Assembly (NCBI GenBank): GCA_024640985.1
Contig: JAHEDY010000008.1
Location: forward strand, 35,743 to 99,742
DNA from: Gammaproteobacteria bacterium
Lineage (GTDB): Bacteria > Pseudomonadota > Gammaproteobacteria > Pseudomonadales > Litorivicinaceae
DNA length: 64,000 bases
Reading direction: 5' to 3'
Part shown: piece by piece, positions 1-10,488 of the stretch
Layout: each line of letters opens with the position of its first letter
Numbering within the stretch: position 1 is the first letter of the stretch
Program-made: the position numbers and the translations under genes
Notes under the pieces: model-generated
What the model was told of the DNA's origin: nothing
The model's database searches: none
Seen by the model: only the letters and a program-made list of their open reading frames with translations

Positions 1-1
1 T

Positions 2-712
2 GTCCCCGCCATGCATGCCATGGTTGCAGCGGGTGCTGATGTGATTGAGTTAGGGATGCCATTCTCCGATCCCTTTGCCGATGGTCCAGTCAACCAGCGG
101 GGTGCTGAGCGCGCCATTGCTGCTGGAATGACGCTGCCTGGAGTGATCAATGCGGTTGCGGAATTCCGTGAGCAGGATGATGAGACGCCTGTTGTGTTGA
201 TGGGTTATTTGAATCCTTTAATCGCCATGGGTGAAACGACCTTCTGTGAGGCCTGTGAAAACGCTGGGGTTGACGGGCTTTTGATCGTCGATATGCCGCC
301 GGAAGAAGAGGGATCTTTGGTTCAGTCGGCGAAACGTCATGGCCTTGATTTGATTTATTTAGCAGCTCCAACCACCACTGATGCGCGTTTAGAGACCATT
401 GGCAACGCAACCTCTGGTTACCTCTATTATGTCTCGTTGAAGGGGATCACTGGTTCCTCAAAACTGGATACTCATGAGGTATCGCAACGCATTGCGCACA
501 TGCGCCAGCACGTGTCTGTGCCGATCTGTGTCGGATTTGGTATTCGGACCGCAGAGGATGCTGCAGCGATCTCAACCACAGCAGATGGAAGTATTGTCGG
601 TACGGTCTTGGTGAGCCAAATTGAAGCCTTAGCCAATCAGCCTGAACAGATTCCGGCTGCGCTTCAAGCGATTTTACAACCCATGCGTCAGGCAATGGAT
701 GCCAAGACCTAA
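2..712 (+). CDS. trpA: Tryptophan synthase alpha subunit (5' truncated by window edge)
   Basis: TrpA cleaves indole-3-glycerol phosphate to indole and glyceraldehyde 3-phosphate in the cytoplasmic TrpA2B2 complex. The reading frame is open to the left edge, so the first ATG in the window is internal: the visible 236 or so residues begin at the segment that follows the conserved N-terminal YVTAGDP region, against about 268 for the family. The motif IELGMPFSDPFADGP contains the catalytic glutamate and the aspartate loop, and GFGIRTAEDAAAI and GTVLVSQIE are the C-terminal phosphate-binding glycine segments. The stop lies 15 bases before accD, an order (trpBA-accD-folC) common in gammaproteobacteria. 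Identification is secure; only the N-terminus is missing because of the window boundary. Confidence 0.95.
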   Translation, partial: VPAMHAMVAAGADVIELGMPFSDPFADGPVNQRGAERAIAAGMTLPGVINAVAEFREQDDETPVVLMGYLNPLIAMGETTFCEACENAGVDGLLIVDMPPEEEGSLVQSAKRHGLDLIYLAAPTTTDARLETIGNATSGYLYYVSLKGITGSSKLDTHEVSQRIAHMRQHVSVPICVGFGIRTAEDAAAISTTADGSIVGTVLVSQIEALANQPEQIPAALQAILQPMRQAMDAKT

Positions 713-727
713 GGATAGGGGAATAGC

Positions 728-1582
728 ATGAGTAATTGGCTCGATAAAATTGTTCCGACGGTTGTCCGCTCCAAAGCAGTTGAGCGAAAAGCCAGTGTGC
801 CTGATGGGCTATGGTCGAAGTGCTCTGCCTGTGAAGCGGTCCTTTATCAACCTGAACTGGAACGGAATTTAAGCGTCTGCCCGAAGTGTGGACATCATGA
901 TCGGCTGGGCGCTCGAGCTCGTTTAAATGCATTTCTCGATGAAGGATCACAAACCGAGCTGTTTCAGGAATTGATTGCTGATGATCGGCTGAAATTCCGT
1001 GATCAAAAGAAATACAAAGATCGCCTGTCACAAGCGCAGAAAGCGACTGGAGAAAATGATGCCTTGGTTGCGATGGAAGGCACATTAAAAGCCAAGCCAA
1101 TCGTGGCCGTCGCGTTCGAATTTGCCTTCATGGGCGGTTCTATGGGAACAGTCGTCGGTGAAAAGTTCGTGAGGGCTGCCGAACTCTGCCTCGAAAAAAA
1201 GACACCCTTGATTTGTTTTTCCGCATCCGGTGGTGCCCGGATGCAAGAGGCGTTGCTATCACTGATGCAGATGGCTCGAACGTCCGCGGTGTTGGAAAAA
1301 ATGCGTGAGCAGGGTCTTCCTTATCTATCGGTCCTCACTGATCCGGTCTTTGGCGGAGTTTCTGCTTCTTTTGCCATGTTGGGTGACTTGAACATTGCTG
1401 AACCCAAAGCGCTTGTTGGCTTCGCCGGCCCTCGGGTGATTGAACAAACAGTCCGTGAAACCTTACCCGAAGGCTTTCAACGAGCGGAGTTTCTGTTGGA
1501 GCATGGCACGGTTGATATGATCGTTTCTCGCCCTGAGATGCGCGATACGATCGCACGTGTGCTGTCTCGCTTGAGCCATTGA
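728..1582 (+). CDS. accD: Acetyl-CoA carboxylase carboxyltransferase subunit beta
   Basis: AccD forms, with AccA, the carboxyltransferase that moves the carboxyl group from biotin to acetyl-CoA to give malonyl-CoA for fatty acid synthesis. The 284-residue protein has the N-terminal zinc ribbon with cysteines 32, 35, 51 and 54 (CSAC and CPKC), followed by the crotonase-like carboxyltransferase domain with the [14 protein letters not shown] and [10 protein letters not shown] motifs. Its length is normal for a short AccD without the C-terminal extension seen in some species. The ATG start follows AGGATAGGGGAATAGC. The last codons overlap the next gene, folC, in a TTGA arrangement, which suggests coupled translation. 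Confidence 0.97.
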   Translation: MSNWLDKIVPTVVRSKAVERKASVPDGLWSKCSACEAVLYQPELERNLSVCPKCGHHDRLGARARLNAFLDEGSQTELFQELIADDRLKFRDQKKYKDRLSQAQKATGENDALVAMEGTLKAKPIVAVAFEFAFMGGSMGTVVGEKFVRAAELCLEKKTPLICFSASGGARMQEALLSLMQMARTSAVLEKMREQGLPYLSVLTDPVFGGVSASFAMLGDLNIAEPKALVGFAGPRVIEQTVRETLPEGFQRAEFLLEHGTVDMIVSRPEMRDTIARVLSRLSH

Positions 1583-2802
1583 ACACACTGGCCGACTGGG
1601 AGCTTCATCTCGAGACGCTCTCACCCCCATCGCATATTGAATTAGGTCTCGAGCGTGTTGCAGTTGTTTGGTCGCGATTAGAGCAGCGACTGCCAAGGCA
1701 AGTGTTGACTGTGGCTGGAACCAACGGCAAAGGGTCAACAGTCGAAACCGCGGGTCTGATTGCTCAAACTCAGGGCCTTCGCTACGGGCAATACACCTCC
1801 CCGCATATTCATCATATTCATGAACGGATCAAAGTCGCCGGTCAGCCGGTTTCGGATGCAGAATTAGTGGCTGCCTTTGGACGCGTCGAGAGTGCGCGAG
1901 ATTCTGTTTTTTTGACCTACTTTGAGTTTCTCACATTAGCGGCCTTTGTGATCTTTCAGCATCACCAGTTGGATCTCTGGATCTTGGAAATTGGCCTGGG
2001 TGGTCGACTCGATGCGGTGAATGTGATCGATCCTGATGTATCGGTCATCACATCCATCGGCCTCGATCACCAGGCCTATTTAGGAACCACAGAGGAAGCG
2101 ATTGCGCGCGAAAAAGCTGGCGTGATGCGGGCCGGTGTGACGACTTTTTCAGCGGCCATAAATGTGCGACACACACTGGATGATGAGGCAGATCAGCAAG
2201 GTGGATCGATTCGGTGGCTGGATGAGGTCTTGGAGGGATCGATGCTAGTCTTGGCGAAGCAGATCATTGACTTAACCCGAATGCAATTGCCGAAAACGTC
2301 GGTTGCCTTAGCAAGTCTCGCAATGGAAGAACTGGGGTATCACATCTCGAAGGAGTGTCTGGTTAGGTTAGAGCAGGCACAAATGCCGGGACGGATGTCT
2401 CGCTATCCGATTGGTGATCAAACCTGGATCTTGGATGTTGGACACAATCCGTTAGCTTGCGAGTTTGTCACTCAAGTGCTTGCAGATACCGTCGAAACGG
2501 ATCATCGCGTGGTGATTTTTGGGGCTCTATCGGATAAAGACGTGCAGTCAATGTTGCCGATTTTGCAGGCCTACACATCGAGAATTGCCTTAGTTGGCAT
2601 TGATGGCGATCGCGGTCGTTCGGTCGACTCTTTGGTGAATCTTTGGTCGGTGCTTTTTGGACAGACGTGTTGGCGGAGTTTTGCTACACTCAGTGACGCA
2701 TTGGAGGGGCTTTCCTCTGAACTCAAATTGGATGATCAGGTTTTGATCATGGGATCCTTTGTATTGGTGGCAGACGCACTCAAGCATGACCTCTTCAACT
2801 GA
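1579..2802 (+). CDS. folC: Bifunctional dihydrofolate synthase / folylpolyglutamate synthase
   Basis: FolC joins glutamate to dihydropteroate and extends the polyglutamate tail of reduced folates. The 407-residue protein is a Mur-ligase-like ATPase: [13 protein letters not shown] near residues 44-56 is the P-loop, [13 protein letters not shown] is the folate-binding omega loop region, [13 protein letters not shown] and [11 protein letters not shown] are the central magnesium and ATP site motifs, and LDVGHNP begins the C-terminal glutamate-binding domain. Translation appears to start at a TTG that overlaps the accD stop (TTGA); no upstream ATG is available in frame. Its 3' end overlaps the next gene by 17 bases. 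Folate made here could also supply the antenna cofactor of photolyases encoded further along, which is an inference. Confidence 0.95.
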   Translation: MNTLADWELHLETLSPPSHIELGLERVAVVWSRLEQRLPRQVLTVAGTNGKGSTVETAGLIAQTQGLRYGQYTSPHIHHIHERIKVAGQPVSDAELVAAFGRVESARDSVFLTYFEFLTLAAFVIFQHHQLDLWILEIGLGGRLDAVNVIDPDVSVITSIGLDHQAYLGTTEEAIAREKAGVMRAGVTTFSAAINVRHTLDDEADQQGGSIRWLDEVLEGSMLVLAKQIIDLTRMQLPKTSVALASLAMEELGYHISKECLVRLEQAQMPGRMSRYPIGDQTWILDVGHNPLACEFVTQVLADTVETDHRVVIFGALSDKDVQSMLPILQAYTSRIALVGIDGDRGRSVDSLVNLWSVLFGQTCWRSFATLSDALEGLSSELKLDDQVLIMGSFVLVADALKHDLFN

Positions 2803-3322
2803 ACAAACCAAGCCAAACCCTTCTCCGCATCGAAGAAAGCATCAGTGGATTGGTGCCGCAACCTTGGTGGCCTTTGCTGCTCTGGTTCTTCCGTGGCTTC
2901 TCACTCCACGATTCGAATCGATTCGTGAACAAGGTCCTCAACTGACTCGCTTGCCAGACCCTCCATCTGTCCCGGCGGAACCTGTGGTTGCTCCAATGAT
3001 CGATCAAGAGGCGCTGAACGCCAGTCGGGATCGTTTGGATGCCCTCATGGGTGCGCCTGTTGGTGACGAGTCGCAGGCAAGTTTCATTTTGCAGGTGGGG
3101 GCATTTAAAAATCGGGAAAACGCGAAAGCGTTGCAAACGAAGCTTGAAGCCTTGGATATTGGGCGGGTGTATTTGCGATCTGAAGAATCGTTGACTCGAG
3201 TGTATGTGGGTCCACTCCTTGACCGATCAAGCGCAGAATCCGCTTCAGGAGCCATTCAGACCAAGTTATCGCTCAAAGCACAGATCAAACAATATGATGT
3301 GCGTGAGCACGGGCAGTCATGA
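2786..3322 (+). CDS. SPOR domain cell-division protein (DedD-like)
   Basis: The 178-residue protein has a short cytoplasmic N-terminus rich in lysine, arginine and histidine, one membrane segment (WIGAATLVAFAALVLPWLL), a proline-rich linker and a C-terminal SPOR domain of about 75 residues beginning at SFILQVGAFKNRENAK. SPOR domains bind denuded peptidoglycan glycan strands at the division septum. The position between folC and cvpA is that of dedD in Escherichia coli and Pseudomonas. I chose the ATG at MTSSTEQ rather than the longer track start, because the extra residues overlap folC and do not resemble the family. It overlaps cvpA by ATGA. Confidence 0.88.
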   Translation: MTSSTEQTKPNPSPHRRKHQWIGAATLVAFAALVLPWLLTPRFESIREQGPQLTRLPDPPSVPAEPVVAPMIDQEALNASRDRLDALMGAPVGDESQASFILQVGAFKNRENAKALQTKLEALDIGRVYLRSEESLTRVYVGPLLDRSSAESASGAIQTKLSLKAQIKQYDVREHGQS

Positions 3323-3837
3323 CCGAACAGGTGTCTTCAGGTTTCGGCCTGGCTGCTTTTGATTGGGCGATTATCGTCGTTCTTGCGATTTCAACGCTGA
3401 TGAGTCTACGTCGCGGATTTTTAAAAGAAGCGCTGAGTCTTGGGACATGGATTGCAGCCTTTGTTGTTGCTCGGCAGTTCCATGAACCAATGGATCAGTT
3501 GTTAGATACTCAGATCATCGATCCGTTGATGCGTTCGATTGCGGCCTTCGCAGCTTTATTTATCGGTACCTTATTGGTGGGTGCGGCTTTGGGGTTCCTG
3601 TTGGGCGCCTTAATTAACGCAACCGGCTTATCGTCGACCGATCGAGTGCTTGGTATGGTGTTTGGATTTGCGCGCGGGGCGTTGATCATGACGGTCGTGA
3701 TTGGATTATTAAATCTGACCCCATTCGTGAATGACACTTGGTACACTAATGCGTCGCTCGCGCCGCATTTCGAGACGGTGGCTCAATGGGCTTTGGAACA
3801 ACTGTCAGCCTCTGGCTTTAAATCGCCAATTAGCTGA
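3319..3837 (+). CDS. cvpA: CvpA family inner-membrane protein
   Basis: CvpA proteins are small inner-membrane proteins first linked to colicin V export and later to envelope stress and bile tolerance; the molecular role is not settled. The 172-residue sequence has the family start [40 protein letters not shown] with the charged RRGFxKE motif between the first two membrane segments, then two more hydrophobic segments ([23 protein letters not shown] and [20 protein letters not shown]) with the DRxLGxxFGFxRG signature. It is translationally coupled to the SPOR gene and precedes purF by 17 bases, the usual cvpA-purF order. Confidence 0.93.
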   Translation: MTEQVSSGFGLAAFDWAIIVVLAISTLMSLRRGFLKEALSLGTWIAAFVVARQFHEPMDQLLDTQIIDPLMRSIAAFAALFIGTLLVGAALGFLLGALINATGLSSTDRVLGMVFGFARGALIMTVVIGLLNLTPFVNDTWYTNASLAPHFETVAQWALEQLSASGFKSPIS

Positions 3838-3854
3838 CGAGAGGGATTTCGATC

Positions 3855-5372
3855 ATGTGTGGAGTGGTGGGTATTTTCGGCCGTGGTAACGTGAACCAGG
3901 CACTGTTTGATGCACTCACTGTATTGCAGCATCGCGGCCAGGATGCGGCCGGCATGGTGACATCAGCGAATGGCAAGTTTTATCTTCGCAAAGACAATGG
4001 ATTAGTCCGTGACGTATTCAGAATGCGTCATATGCAGTATCTGATCGGTAACATGGGTATTGGCCATGTGCGCTATCCCACCGCAGGTTCCAGTTCATCG
4101 GCTGAAGCCCAACCATTTTATGTGAATAGTCCCTACGGCATCAGTCTTGCGCACAATGGCAATCTGACCAATACCACCGATTTGATGAAAGAGCTGTATG
4201 AAGACGATATGCGTCATATCAACACAGACAGCGACTCAGAGGTCTTATTAAATATCTTCGCTCATGAGCTTGAAGCTCGCGGAAACTATCGTCCGACACC
4301 GGATGATTTCTTTGCCGCAGTCGAGGGCGTTCACCGCCGCTGTCGTGGTGCGTATGGCGTCGTCGCTCTGATCAACGGGCATGGAATTCTAGGCTTCAGA
4401 GACCCCTACGGGATCCGTCCAATCTGTATTGGCCAGCGAAAGACCGAGCAGGGTGTTGAATATATGATTTCGAGCGAATCTGTTGCACTCGACTGCGCGG
4501 GTTTCGTTTTGATTGATGATCTTGCGCCCGGTGAGGCAGTGTTCATCGACCACGATGGGCATTTGCACCGCAAACTCTGCGCCGGCAAGCAAGAAGCACA
4601 CCCCTGTCTGTTTGAATATGTGTATTTGTCTCGACCAGACTCTGTGATTGATGGGGTGTCTGTGTATCAGGCCCGAATCAATATGGGACGCAAACTGGCA
4701 GATAAAATTCTGCGCGAAATGCCAAATCACGATATCGATGTGGTGATTCCGATTCCAGAAACCAGCCGGACCAGTGCTCTTGAAGTGGCTCAGAAGCTCG
4801 GCGTGCTTTTCCGTGAAGGTTTTATTAAAAACCGATATATCGGTCGCACCTTTATTATGCCTGGTCAGACCGAGCGGCAAAAATCCGTTCGACAGAAATT
4901 AAATCCGGTGGTGCAAGAGTTTAAGGGTCGTAATGTGCTGTTGGTGGATGATTCCATTGTGCGTGGTACGACCTGTCATCAGATTGTTGAAATGGCACGA
5001 GATGCCGGAGCGAAGAAAGTATATTTTGCATCAGCGGCACCGGCTGTCGTTTCTCCGAACGTCTACGGCATTGACATGCCTGCTGCCAGTGAGCTGATTG
5101 CTCATGGACGGAGTGCCCAAGAGATCAATCAATTGATTGGTGCCGATGGCCTGATTTATCAGGAGCTTGATGATTTAGTGGACGCTGTTTCCGAACTCAA
5201 CCCAAGTCTCCAGTCCTTTGAAGATTCTGTCTTTTCTGCCTGCTACATTACTAAAGAAGTCGATGATGCCTATCTTGAAGCATTAGCAGCGAAACGGAAT
5301 GACGGAGCCAAACAAGAAGCACTAGGCGATTCTGAGGATGCTTGTCTTGATCTTCGAGCTGATGCTTCATGA
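3855..5372 (+). CDS. purF: Amidophosphoribosyltransferase
   Basis: PurF makes 5-phosphoribosylamine from PRPP and glutamine, the first committed step of purine synthesis. The 505-residue protein begins MCGVVGIFG, so Cys2 is exposed after removal of the initiator methionine and serves as the glutaminase nucleophile without a propeptide. The N-terminal Ntn-hydrolase domain shows HRGQDAAGM and [12 protein letters not shown]; the C-terminal phosphoribosyltransferase domain has the PRPP loop [13 protein letters not shown] near residue 365. Length matches the E. coli-type enzyme of about 505. A GAGGGATTTCGATC ribosome site precedes the ATG, and metZ overlaps its stop codon. Confidence 0.97.
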   Translation: MCGVVGIFGRGNVNQALFDALTVLQHRGQDAAGMVTSANGKFYLRKDNGLVRDVFRMRHMQYLIGNMGIGHVRYPTAGSSSSAEAQPFYVNSPYGISLAHNGNLTNTTDLMKELYEDDMRHINTDSDSEVLLNIFAHELEARGNYRPTPDDFFAAVEGVHRRCRGAYGVVALINGHGILGFRDPYGIRPICIGQRKTEQGVEYMISSESVALDCAGFVLIDDLAPGEAVFIDHDGHLHRKLCAGKQEAHPCLFEYVYLSRPDSVIDGVSVYQARINMGRKLADKILREMPNHDIDVVIPIPETSRTSALEVAQKLGVLFREGFIKNRYIGRTFIMPGQTERQKSVRQKLNPVVQEFKGRNVLLVDDSIVRGTTCHQIVEMARDAGAKKVYFASAAPAVVSPNVYGIDMPAASELIAHGRSAQEINQLIGADGLIYQELDDLVDAVSELNPSLQSFEDSVFSACYITKEVDDAYLEALAAKRNDGAKQEALGDSEDACLDLRADAS

Positions 5373-6583
5373 TGGATCGTGACCGACGCTTAAAGGCGAT
5401 GATCGCGGGGTTATCAGAGGATACCCAGGCGATCCGGGTTGGGCTTGATCGAACGGCCGAACGAGAGCACTCAGAGCCGATCTTCACCACCTCGAGCTTT
5501 GTGTTTCCTGATGCGGAGACGATGGCGGATGCCTTTGTCAATAACTCGGGGTTATCCATCTATGCGCGGGTCGACAATCCAACCATTGATGGATTCTGCA
5601 AACGTTTGGCCGTTTTGGAAGGTGCTGACGCGTGCGAAGCAACAGCCACTGGAATGGGGGCGGTATTATCGACGCTGATGGCCCATTGCCAATCGGGTGA
5701 TCGCGTGTTGATGTCGACTGGCGTCTTCGGTGCAACCTTAAATTTGGTGAAGAATTATTTTGTGAAATACGGCATTGAGCTGATCTTAATTTCACCAACG
5801 GATCTGTCGGCATGGGAGCAAGCACTGTCGCAGCCGGCAAAGCTTGCCTATTGCGAGACGCCATCGAATCCAACCATTGAGATTGTCGATATTCAAGCGC
5901 TGTCAGAACTCTGTCGTGCGCATGATTGCTTGTTCGTGGTCGATAATTGTTTCATGACCCCGGTGTTACAAAAGCCTCTGGCGCTCGGCGCAGATCTGGT
6001 GATTCACTCTGCGACGAAGTATCTCGATGGACAGGGGCGTGTGATGGGTGGTGCAGTCCTCGGTCGTGCAGATTTGATCGAACCCGTGACCTCTTTTATC
6101 CGATCTGGTGGTGTGACCATGAGCCCATTTAATGCTTGGGTGTTCTTAAAGGGGCTTGAGACCTTGAGTGTGCGCATGAAAGCACATAGTGAAAATGCAC
6201 TCGAGCTGGCCCAATGGCTTGAGCAACAACCGCAAATTGAACGAGTCAACTATGCAGGCCTGGAATCTCATCCTCAATATGCATTGGCAAACCGGCAAGC
6301 AAAATCAGGCGGTGGGGTCCTGAGCTTTCATTTGCGAGATGGCTCGCGTGAGCACGCTTGGAAATTTTTAAATCACACCTGTTTGATGTCTTTGACTGCC
6401 AATTTAGGCGATGTCAAAACAACCGTTTGTCATCCGGCAACCAGTACACATGGTCGTTTAGATGTCGCTGACCGTCAGTTAATGGGGATTTCTGAAAATA
6501 TGATTCGAATCGCTGTCGGATTGGAATCAGTGGATGATTTAATCAGTGACTGCGAACGCGGTCTGGCCGCGCTCGCAGGCTAG
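5369..6583 (+). CDS. metZ: O-succinylhomoserine sulfhydrylase
   Basis: MetZ uses PLP to replace the succinyl group of O-succinylhomoserine with sulfide, giving homocysteine in the direct sulfhydrylation route to methionine. The 404-residue Cys/Met metabolism enzyme shows [22 protein letters not shown], the PLP-contact segment [11 protein letters not shown], the cofactor aspartate in [11 protein letters not shown], and the Schiff-base lysine at residue 217 in [11 protein letters not shown]. The purF-metZ order is that of Pseudomonas, where metZ has this assignment; the alternative is cystathionine gamma-synthase, which the context makes less likely. The start overlaps the purF stop as ATGATGG, so either of two adjacent ATGs could be used. 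The gene meets htpX tail to tail with only five bases between. Confidence 0.9.
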   Translation: MMDRDRRLKAMIAGLSEDTQAIRVGLDRTAEREHSEPIFTTSSFVFPDAETMADAFVNNSGLSIYARVDNPTIDGFCKRLAVLEGADACEATATGMGAVLSTLMAHCQSGDRVLMSTGVFGATLNLVKNYFVKYGIELILISPTDLSAWEQALSQPAKLAYCETPSNPTIEIVDIQALSELCRAHDCLFVVDNCFMTPVLQKPLALGADLVIHSATKYLDGQGRVMGGAVLGRADLIEPVTSFIRSGGVTMSPFNAWVFLKGLETLSVRMKAHSENALELAQWLEQQPQIERVNYAGLESHPQYALANRQAKSGGGVLSFHLRDGSREHAWKFLNHTCLMSLTANLGDVKTTVCHPATSTHGRLDVADRQLMGISENMIRIAVGLESVDDLISDCERGLAALAG

Positions 6584-6588
6584 GAATC

Positions 6589-7473
6589 TTAGGCGGCTGC
6601 TTTCAAAGCAGCGATGCGTTCCTCCAGCGGAGGGTGTGTCATAAACAGACGCATCATCGGATTGCCACCGGTGCGAATCCCAAAAGCCACCATGGAATCT
6701 GGCAGTTCTGACGGTGTCCCTTGTTCGGCACGCAATCGTTCCAACGCCCCGATCATCGCAGGAGCGCCGGCGAGTTGAGCGCCTGCCTGGTCAGCGCGGA
6801 ATTCGCGTTGCCTTGAGAACCAAAAGACGATGATTGAAGCCAAGACACCCAAGATGATTTCCGCGACAAAGGTGGTGATGTAAAACGCAGGCCCATGACC
6901 GCGTTCTGTTTTAAAGACGGCACGATCAATGGTGTGACCAATGACTCGAGAAAAGAACATCACAAACGTATTAACGACGCCTTGAATCAGAGCCAGCGTA
7001 ATCATATCTCCATTGGCGACATGGCCAATTTCATGGGCCATCACTGCGCGCGCTTCATCACGACTAAATCGACTTAAAAGGCCTGTGCTGACTGCAACCA
7101 AGGCGTTATTTCGATCCCATCCGGTGGCGAACGCGTTACTGGTTTGACTTTGGAATATTCCCACCTCAGGCATGCCGATACCTGCGTCTTTGGCCAACTC
7201 TCCCACAGTGGCGACCAGCCACTGTTCGTCCGCATTTCGAGGACTTTCAATAATCTGTGTGCCGGTCCCCATTTTCGCCATGGTTTTTGAGAGCAGCAAA
7301 CTCACCACACTGCCTGCCATTCCAAAGACAAAACAGAACACTAAAAGGCTCGAGAGGTTTAAATCCACACCATTTGATGCCAGATACCCTTCAAAGCCCA
7401 GAAGGCTCAAAGTGATGCTTGCAACAAGCACGATGGCAAGGTTAGTTAAAAGAAACAATGCGATCCGTAACAT
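6589..7473 (-). CDS. htpX: Membrane zinc metalloprotease HtpX
   Basis: HtpX is an inner-membrane M48 peptidase that works with FtsH in quality control of membrane proteins. The 294-residue protein has two N-terminal membrane segments (residues 4-26 and 42-62), the zinc motif HEIGH at 147-151 with the following glycine and NGD, two further hydrophobic segments, and the third zinc ligand in the [17 protein letters not shown] region. The C-terminus [14 protein letters not shown] is typical of the family. Length fits the E. coli enzyme (293). It is a single gene transcribed away from msrB; heat-shock control is usual for htpX but I see no convincing sigma-32 promoter here. Confidence 0.95.
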   Translation of the reverse strand: MLRIALFLLTNLAIVLVASITLSLLGFEGYLASNGVDLNLSSLLVFCFVFGMAGSVVSLLLSKTMAKMGTGTQIIESPRNADEQWLVATVGELAKDAGIGMPEVGIFQSQTSNAFATGWDRNNALVAVSTGLLSRFSRDEARAVMAHEIGHVANGDMITLALIQGVVNTFVMFFSRVIGHTIDRAVFKTERGHGPAFYITTFVAEIILGVLASIIVFWFSRQREFRADQAGAQLAGAPAMIGALERLRAEQGTPSELPDSMVAFGIRTGGNPMMRLFMTHPPLEERIAALKAAA

Positions 7474-7539
7474 GTAAGCCTCTCCTTAAGGCAATAGGGT
7501 CTGACAAGAAGATATTGGTTTCAGGGCGGAGTTCAAGTT

Positions 7540-7947
7540 GTGAGTGCAGAAAAAAAGATAAAAAAGACCGAACAGGAATGGCAGTCGGAATTATCCGCAG
7601 AATCCTATCGAGTGACACGACAAAAAGGGACGGAAAAACCGTTTGAGAATTCCTACCATGATGAGAAAACAGCAGGGGTCTACCACTGCATCTGCTGTGA
7701 CACGCCCTTATTTGATTCAGACCATAAATTTGACTCGGGATCTGGATGGCCAAGCTTCTTTAAACCGCTGGATGCTGAAGTGATCGGTGAGCACGATGAT
7801 CGTTCAATATTTTTCATGCCGCGGACAGAAGTGACTTGTGAGGTGTGCGATGCGCATCTGGGGCATGTGTTTAGCGATGGACCAACCCCCACTGGGCTTC
7901 GTTATTGCATCAATTCAGCGAGTCTTCGACTCGAGCCAAAGGCTTAA
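7540..7947 (+). CDS. msrB: Peptide-methionine (R)-S-oxide reductase
   Basis: MsrB reduces the R epimer of methionine sulfoxide in oxidised proteins. The 135-residue protein has the two zinc CxxC pairs (CICC and CEVC), the substrate motif SGSGWPSF and the catalytic cysteine in [11 protein letters not shown]. The start is a GTG with the Shine-Dalgarno GGCGGAG about eight bases upstream; the next in-frame methionine would be well inside the domain. It lies divergent to htpX across 66 bases, a placement that groups two protein-quality genes. Its stop overlaps the stop of the convergent glycosyltransferase by four bases. Confidence 0.95.
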   Translation: MSAEKKIKKTEQEWQSELSAESYRVTRQKGTEKPFENSYHDEKTAGVYHCICCDTPLFDSDHKFDSGSGWPSFFKPLDAEVIGEHDDRSIFFMPRTEVTCEVCDAHLGHVFSDGPTPTGLRYCINSASLRLEPKA

Positions 7948-9518
7948 ATCGTTCGAGGCCCAAGCAAGGCAATCAAGCGCCAACCAGGGCCTGCGGCTTG
8001 GATTTCCAGGGGGACATTGAGCGCTTTCAACTCGTGAAGACGGGTGACTGAAATCAGTACCCACTGCCCTTCAACAGGTGGCGTTTCAGGCGTCATCGCC
8101 TGGCGATAAAACGAGAAGCTTGGCATGCGGATCCCCTGTGAAACGACGCTAGCTTCGGCTTCTTTAGCGATCATGGCCGCTTCTTTTAATGGCCGCTGGC
8201 GTGCTTCAGCAATGATCGGGAGGATGATTAAGGCGATACAAGCCAACTGCACACCGCCCATCGCAATCAAACGCTGGCTCAAGCGCCAACCGGGCGCTAG
8301 TAATGCGATCAATGCAAGCAACATGAGGCTTATTGTGGCCAATACCAGTGGCCACCACCAGTGAGCAAGTAGCTGCATGAGGATCACCAATTGTTCTTGA
8401 TCGCGGAGGTGTTTGGGTTCTGGGATCATGGAGTGAAAGAGACCCAATGCCAGGATCAAGCCAGGAACGAAAAGCCCTGGTAGAGCCCAAAAGCGACCAG
8501 CAATGAGTGGCAGAACTCGCGCATACAAGACAAACAAGGGTGCTGTTGAATAAAGAACATAGTGGGGTAACTGGGTTCCTGATAACGAGACCAGCACAAC
8601 GACGAACAGGATCCAGATCAGGGCAAACCGATTGACGGGACAGGTCCAAAATTCACGGACTCTCAACAGGATCGCTAAGACCAGCCCACTGTAAGGCAAA
8701 AGGACCAGCGGCATAACGAATAAATAATAGAGCGGATGACCGCCGTGCCCGTGAAGGTTTCCTGAGAAACGTTCGACGTTATGTCTCAGAATAAAGTTCT
8801 CAAAGAACGCGAGCCCTTGTGCGTCATAGACGCCCACAAGCCACGGAGTCAGGATCGCCCCTAGCAAAAGCCAGGCACGCCATGATCCCATCGCTTGCCA
8901 AAGGAGGCTCCATTGATTGGATAACAGGACCCAAAGTCCAAAAGCCCCTGCTGGAATCAGCACGGCCACCGGCCCCTTGGTCAGTATGCCGAGTCCAAAC
9001 CATAAAAAGATGCGAAGACGAATCGAGTCTGAGGGACTCTTGAGATAGCGAGCGATATCGGTAAACAACAGTGCCAACCAGAGATTCAGAATGGCATCAG
9101 CGGTTGCCGCTCGAGCGATCACGAGGGTTCCGAGGGTCGTTGCAAGCGCAAAGGCGACAAAGACGCCAAGCGCTGGTTTGTTTGTCACTTCAGCGCTGAA
9201 TCGACCGAGGACAAGTGCCCACAAGGCGCCGGCGATCACCGATGGGAGTCGACCAATCATCTCAACCGGAACCCAGGGCGTGGTCCAGCCAAACAGCGTT
9301 AGCGCGGTTGCTTGCAGCCAGTAAGATAGAATCGGTTTGTCGTAGCGAGGCTCGCCGTCCAAAGTAGTGGCTGCCCAATGTCCGCCATCAAGCAATTCTC
9401 GGGTTGCTTCAAGAAAAGCACCTTCATCCAGATCAAATAAAGGCACCCAAGTGCCGATAAAACCAAGAAGTAATAGGCATAGAAATAGTCGCCAGTCGAG
9501 CTTACTCAGAGCGATCAT
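7944..9518 (-). CDS. ArnT-like lipid-phosphate-sugar glycosyltransferase (PMT/GT39-83 family)
   Basis: Members of this family take a sugar from an undecaprenyl- or polyprenyl-phosphate carrier on the outer face of the inner membrane and attach it to lipid A, protein or another lipid. The 524-residue protein has the family N-terminus with the catalytic acidic motif [15 protein letters not shown] after the first membrane segment, [16 protein letters not shown], and roughly ten to twelve hydrophobic segments. The C-terminus carries a short soluble tail. It overlaps by 17 bases the upstream gene for a DPM1/ArnC-like transferase, which could charge the carrier lipid. No arnA, arnB or arnD homologues are in view, so aminoarabinose is not supported as the sugar; the real substrate is unknown. 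Confidence 0.82.
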   Translation of the reverse strand: MIALSKLDWRLFLCLLLLGFIGTWVPLFDLDEGAFLEATRELLDGGHWAATTLDGEPRYDKPILSYWLQATALTLFGWTTPWVPVEMIGRLPSVIAGALWALVLGRFSAEVTNKPALGVFVAFALATTLGTLVIARAATADAILNLWLALLFTDIARYLKSPSDSIRLRIFLWFGLGILTKGPVAVLIPAGAFGLWVLLSNQWSLLWQAMGSWRAWLLLGAILTPWLVGVYDAQGLAFFENFILRHNVERFSGNLHGHGGHPLYYLFVMPLVLLPYSGLVLAILLRVREFWTCPVNRFALIWILFVVVLVSLSGTQLPHYVLYSTAPLFVLYARVLPLIAGRFWALPGLFVPGLILALGLFHSMIPEPKHLRDQEQLVILMQLLAHWWWPLVLATISLMLLALIALLAPGWRLSQRLIAMGGVQLACIALIILPIIAEARQRPLKEAAMIAKEAEASVVSQGIRMPSFSFYRQAMTPETPPVEGQWVLISVTRLHELKALNVPLEIQAAGPGWRLIALLGPRTI

Positions 9519-10488
9519 TTGAGCCTTTGGTCCAGCCCATGGCGTCGGTCTGTTTGGTTAATGGTGGTTGCCCACGACGTCTGAGCCGTGTCAGCATTTC
9601 AGCGACTAAGCCTGTGGTGATCAACTGCAGCCCAACAAGGGCCAAAAGCACACCGGTGATCAGTAATGGACGGTTACCAATATCCATTCCGAAGAGTTTA
9701 AGCACCAATAGATAGACCAGTGCAGCCCCGCCAAGACCACCGGTAATCAATCCGGCAACGCCAAAAAAGTGACCGGGCCGTTCCCTGAATCGCAAGAAAA
9801 ACCAAGCCGCTAAAAGATCAAGAATCACTCGAGGAGTCCGTGATATTCCGTATTTCGAGGTGCCTGCAACCCGAGCTCTGTGATTGACTGGGATTTCTGC
9901 AATTCGACTTGGATGCGTCAAGTTCGCAACCCACAGGGGAATAAAGCGGTGCATTTCACCACGCAGATCGAGCCCTTCAAGGACATCTTTGCGGCCCACT
10001 TTTAAACTGCAGCCATAGTCATGTAGCGCAACACCTGAGACCCGGCCAATCAGCCAGTTCGCCATTTGTGATGGTAAGGTTCGATCCAACGAATCTTGGC
10101 GATTTTTCCGCCACCCACAAAGCAGGTCTAGGTGTTCAGTCTCAAGCTTTTCGACCATGCTTGGGATATCGGCTGGATCGTTTTGTAAATCACCATCCAT
10201 AAAGGCAATGACATCACCGCGAGCGGCCTGAAGGCCTGTTTGCATGGCTTGTGTTTGACCGAGATTTCGCTTGTGCGAGATGATCATGATGTGATCACCC
10301 CGATTGGATCGAGATTCCAACAGCAGTTCGCGTGTCCGATCGGTACTCCCATCGTCGACTAATACAAGCTCGAATTCGCCAGGGTAGGTCTCAAGCGCTG
10401 CGTGAAGTTCATCGACCAAGCGCTCAACGTTGTCTTCCTCTTTGTACAGAGGAATAACAACCGACAGGCGGGGAAGGGTGTCAGCCAT
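9502..10488 (-). CDS. Polyprenyl-phosphate sugar transferase, GT2 family (DPM1/ArnC-like)
   Basis: The 328-residue protein is a GT-A family 2 enzyme anchored by two C-terminal membrane segments. Visible motifs are LSVVIPLYKEEDNVERLVDEL at the start, LVLVDDGSTDRTREL, the DxD-type metal site IAFMDGDLQNDPADIP, and CGWRKNRQDSLDRTLPSQMANWLIG followed by YGCSLKVGRK. Enzymes of this type move a sugar from a nucleotide donor to undecaprenyl or dolichyl phosphate on the cytoplasmic face. It lies between genes for a GT39-type transferase and a flippase-like membrane protein, overlapping both, which supports a joint role in decorating an envelope lipid. The sugar cannot be read from sequence. Confidence 0.85.
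   Translation of the reverse strand: MADTLPRLSVVIPLYKEEDNVERLVDELHAALETYPGEFELVLVDDGSTDRTRELLLESRSNRGDHIMIISHKRNLGQTQAMQTGLQAARGDVIAFMDGDLQNDPADIPSMVEKLETEHLDLLCGWRKNRQDSLDRTLPSQMANWLIGRVSGVALHDYGCSLKVGRKDVLEGLDLRGEMHRFIPLWVANLTHPSRIAEIPVNHRARVAGTSKYGISRTPRVILDLLAAWFFLRFRERPGHFFGVAGLITGGLGGAALVYLLVLKLFGMDIGNRPLLITGVLLALVGLQLITTGLVAEMLTRLRRRGQPPLTKQTDAMGWTKGSNDRSE

Noticed and set aside
447-1100. 217-residue minus-strand ORF over trpA and accD
   Set aside because: Antisense shadow of two certain genes with unlikely composition and no motifs.
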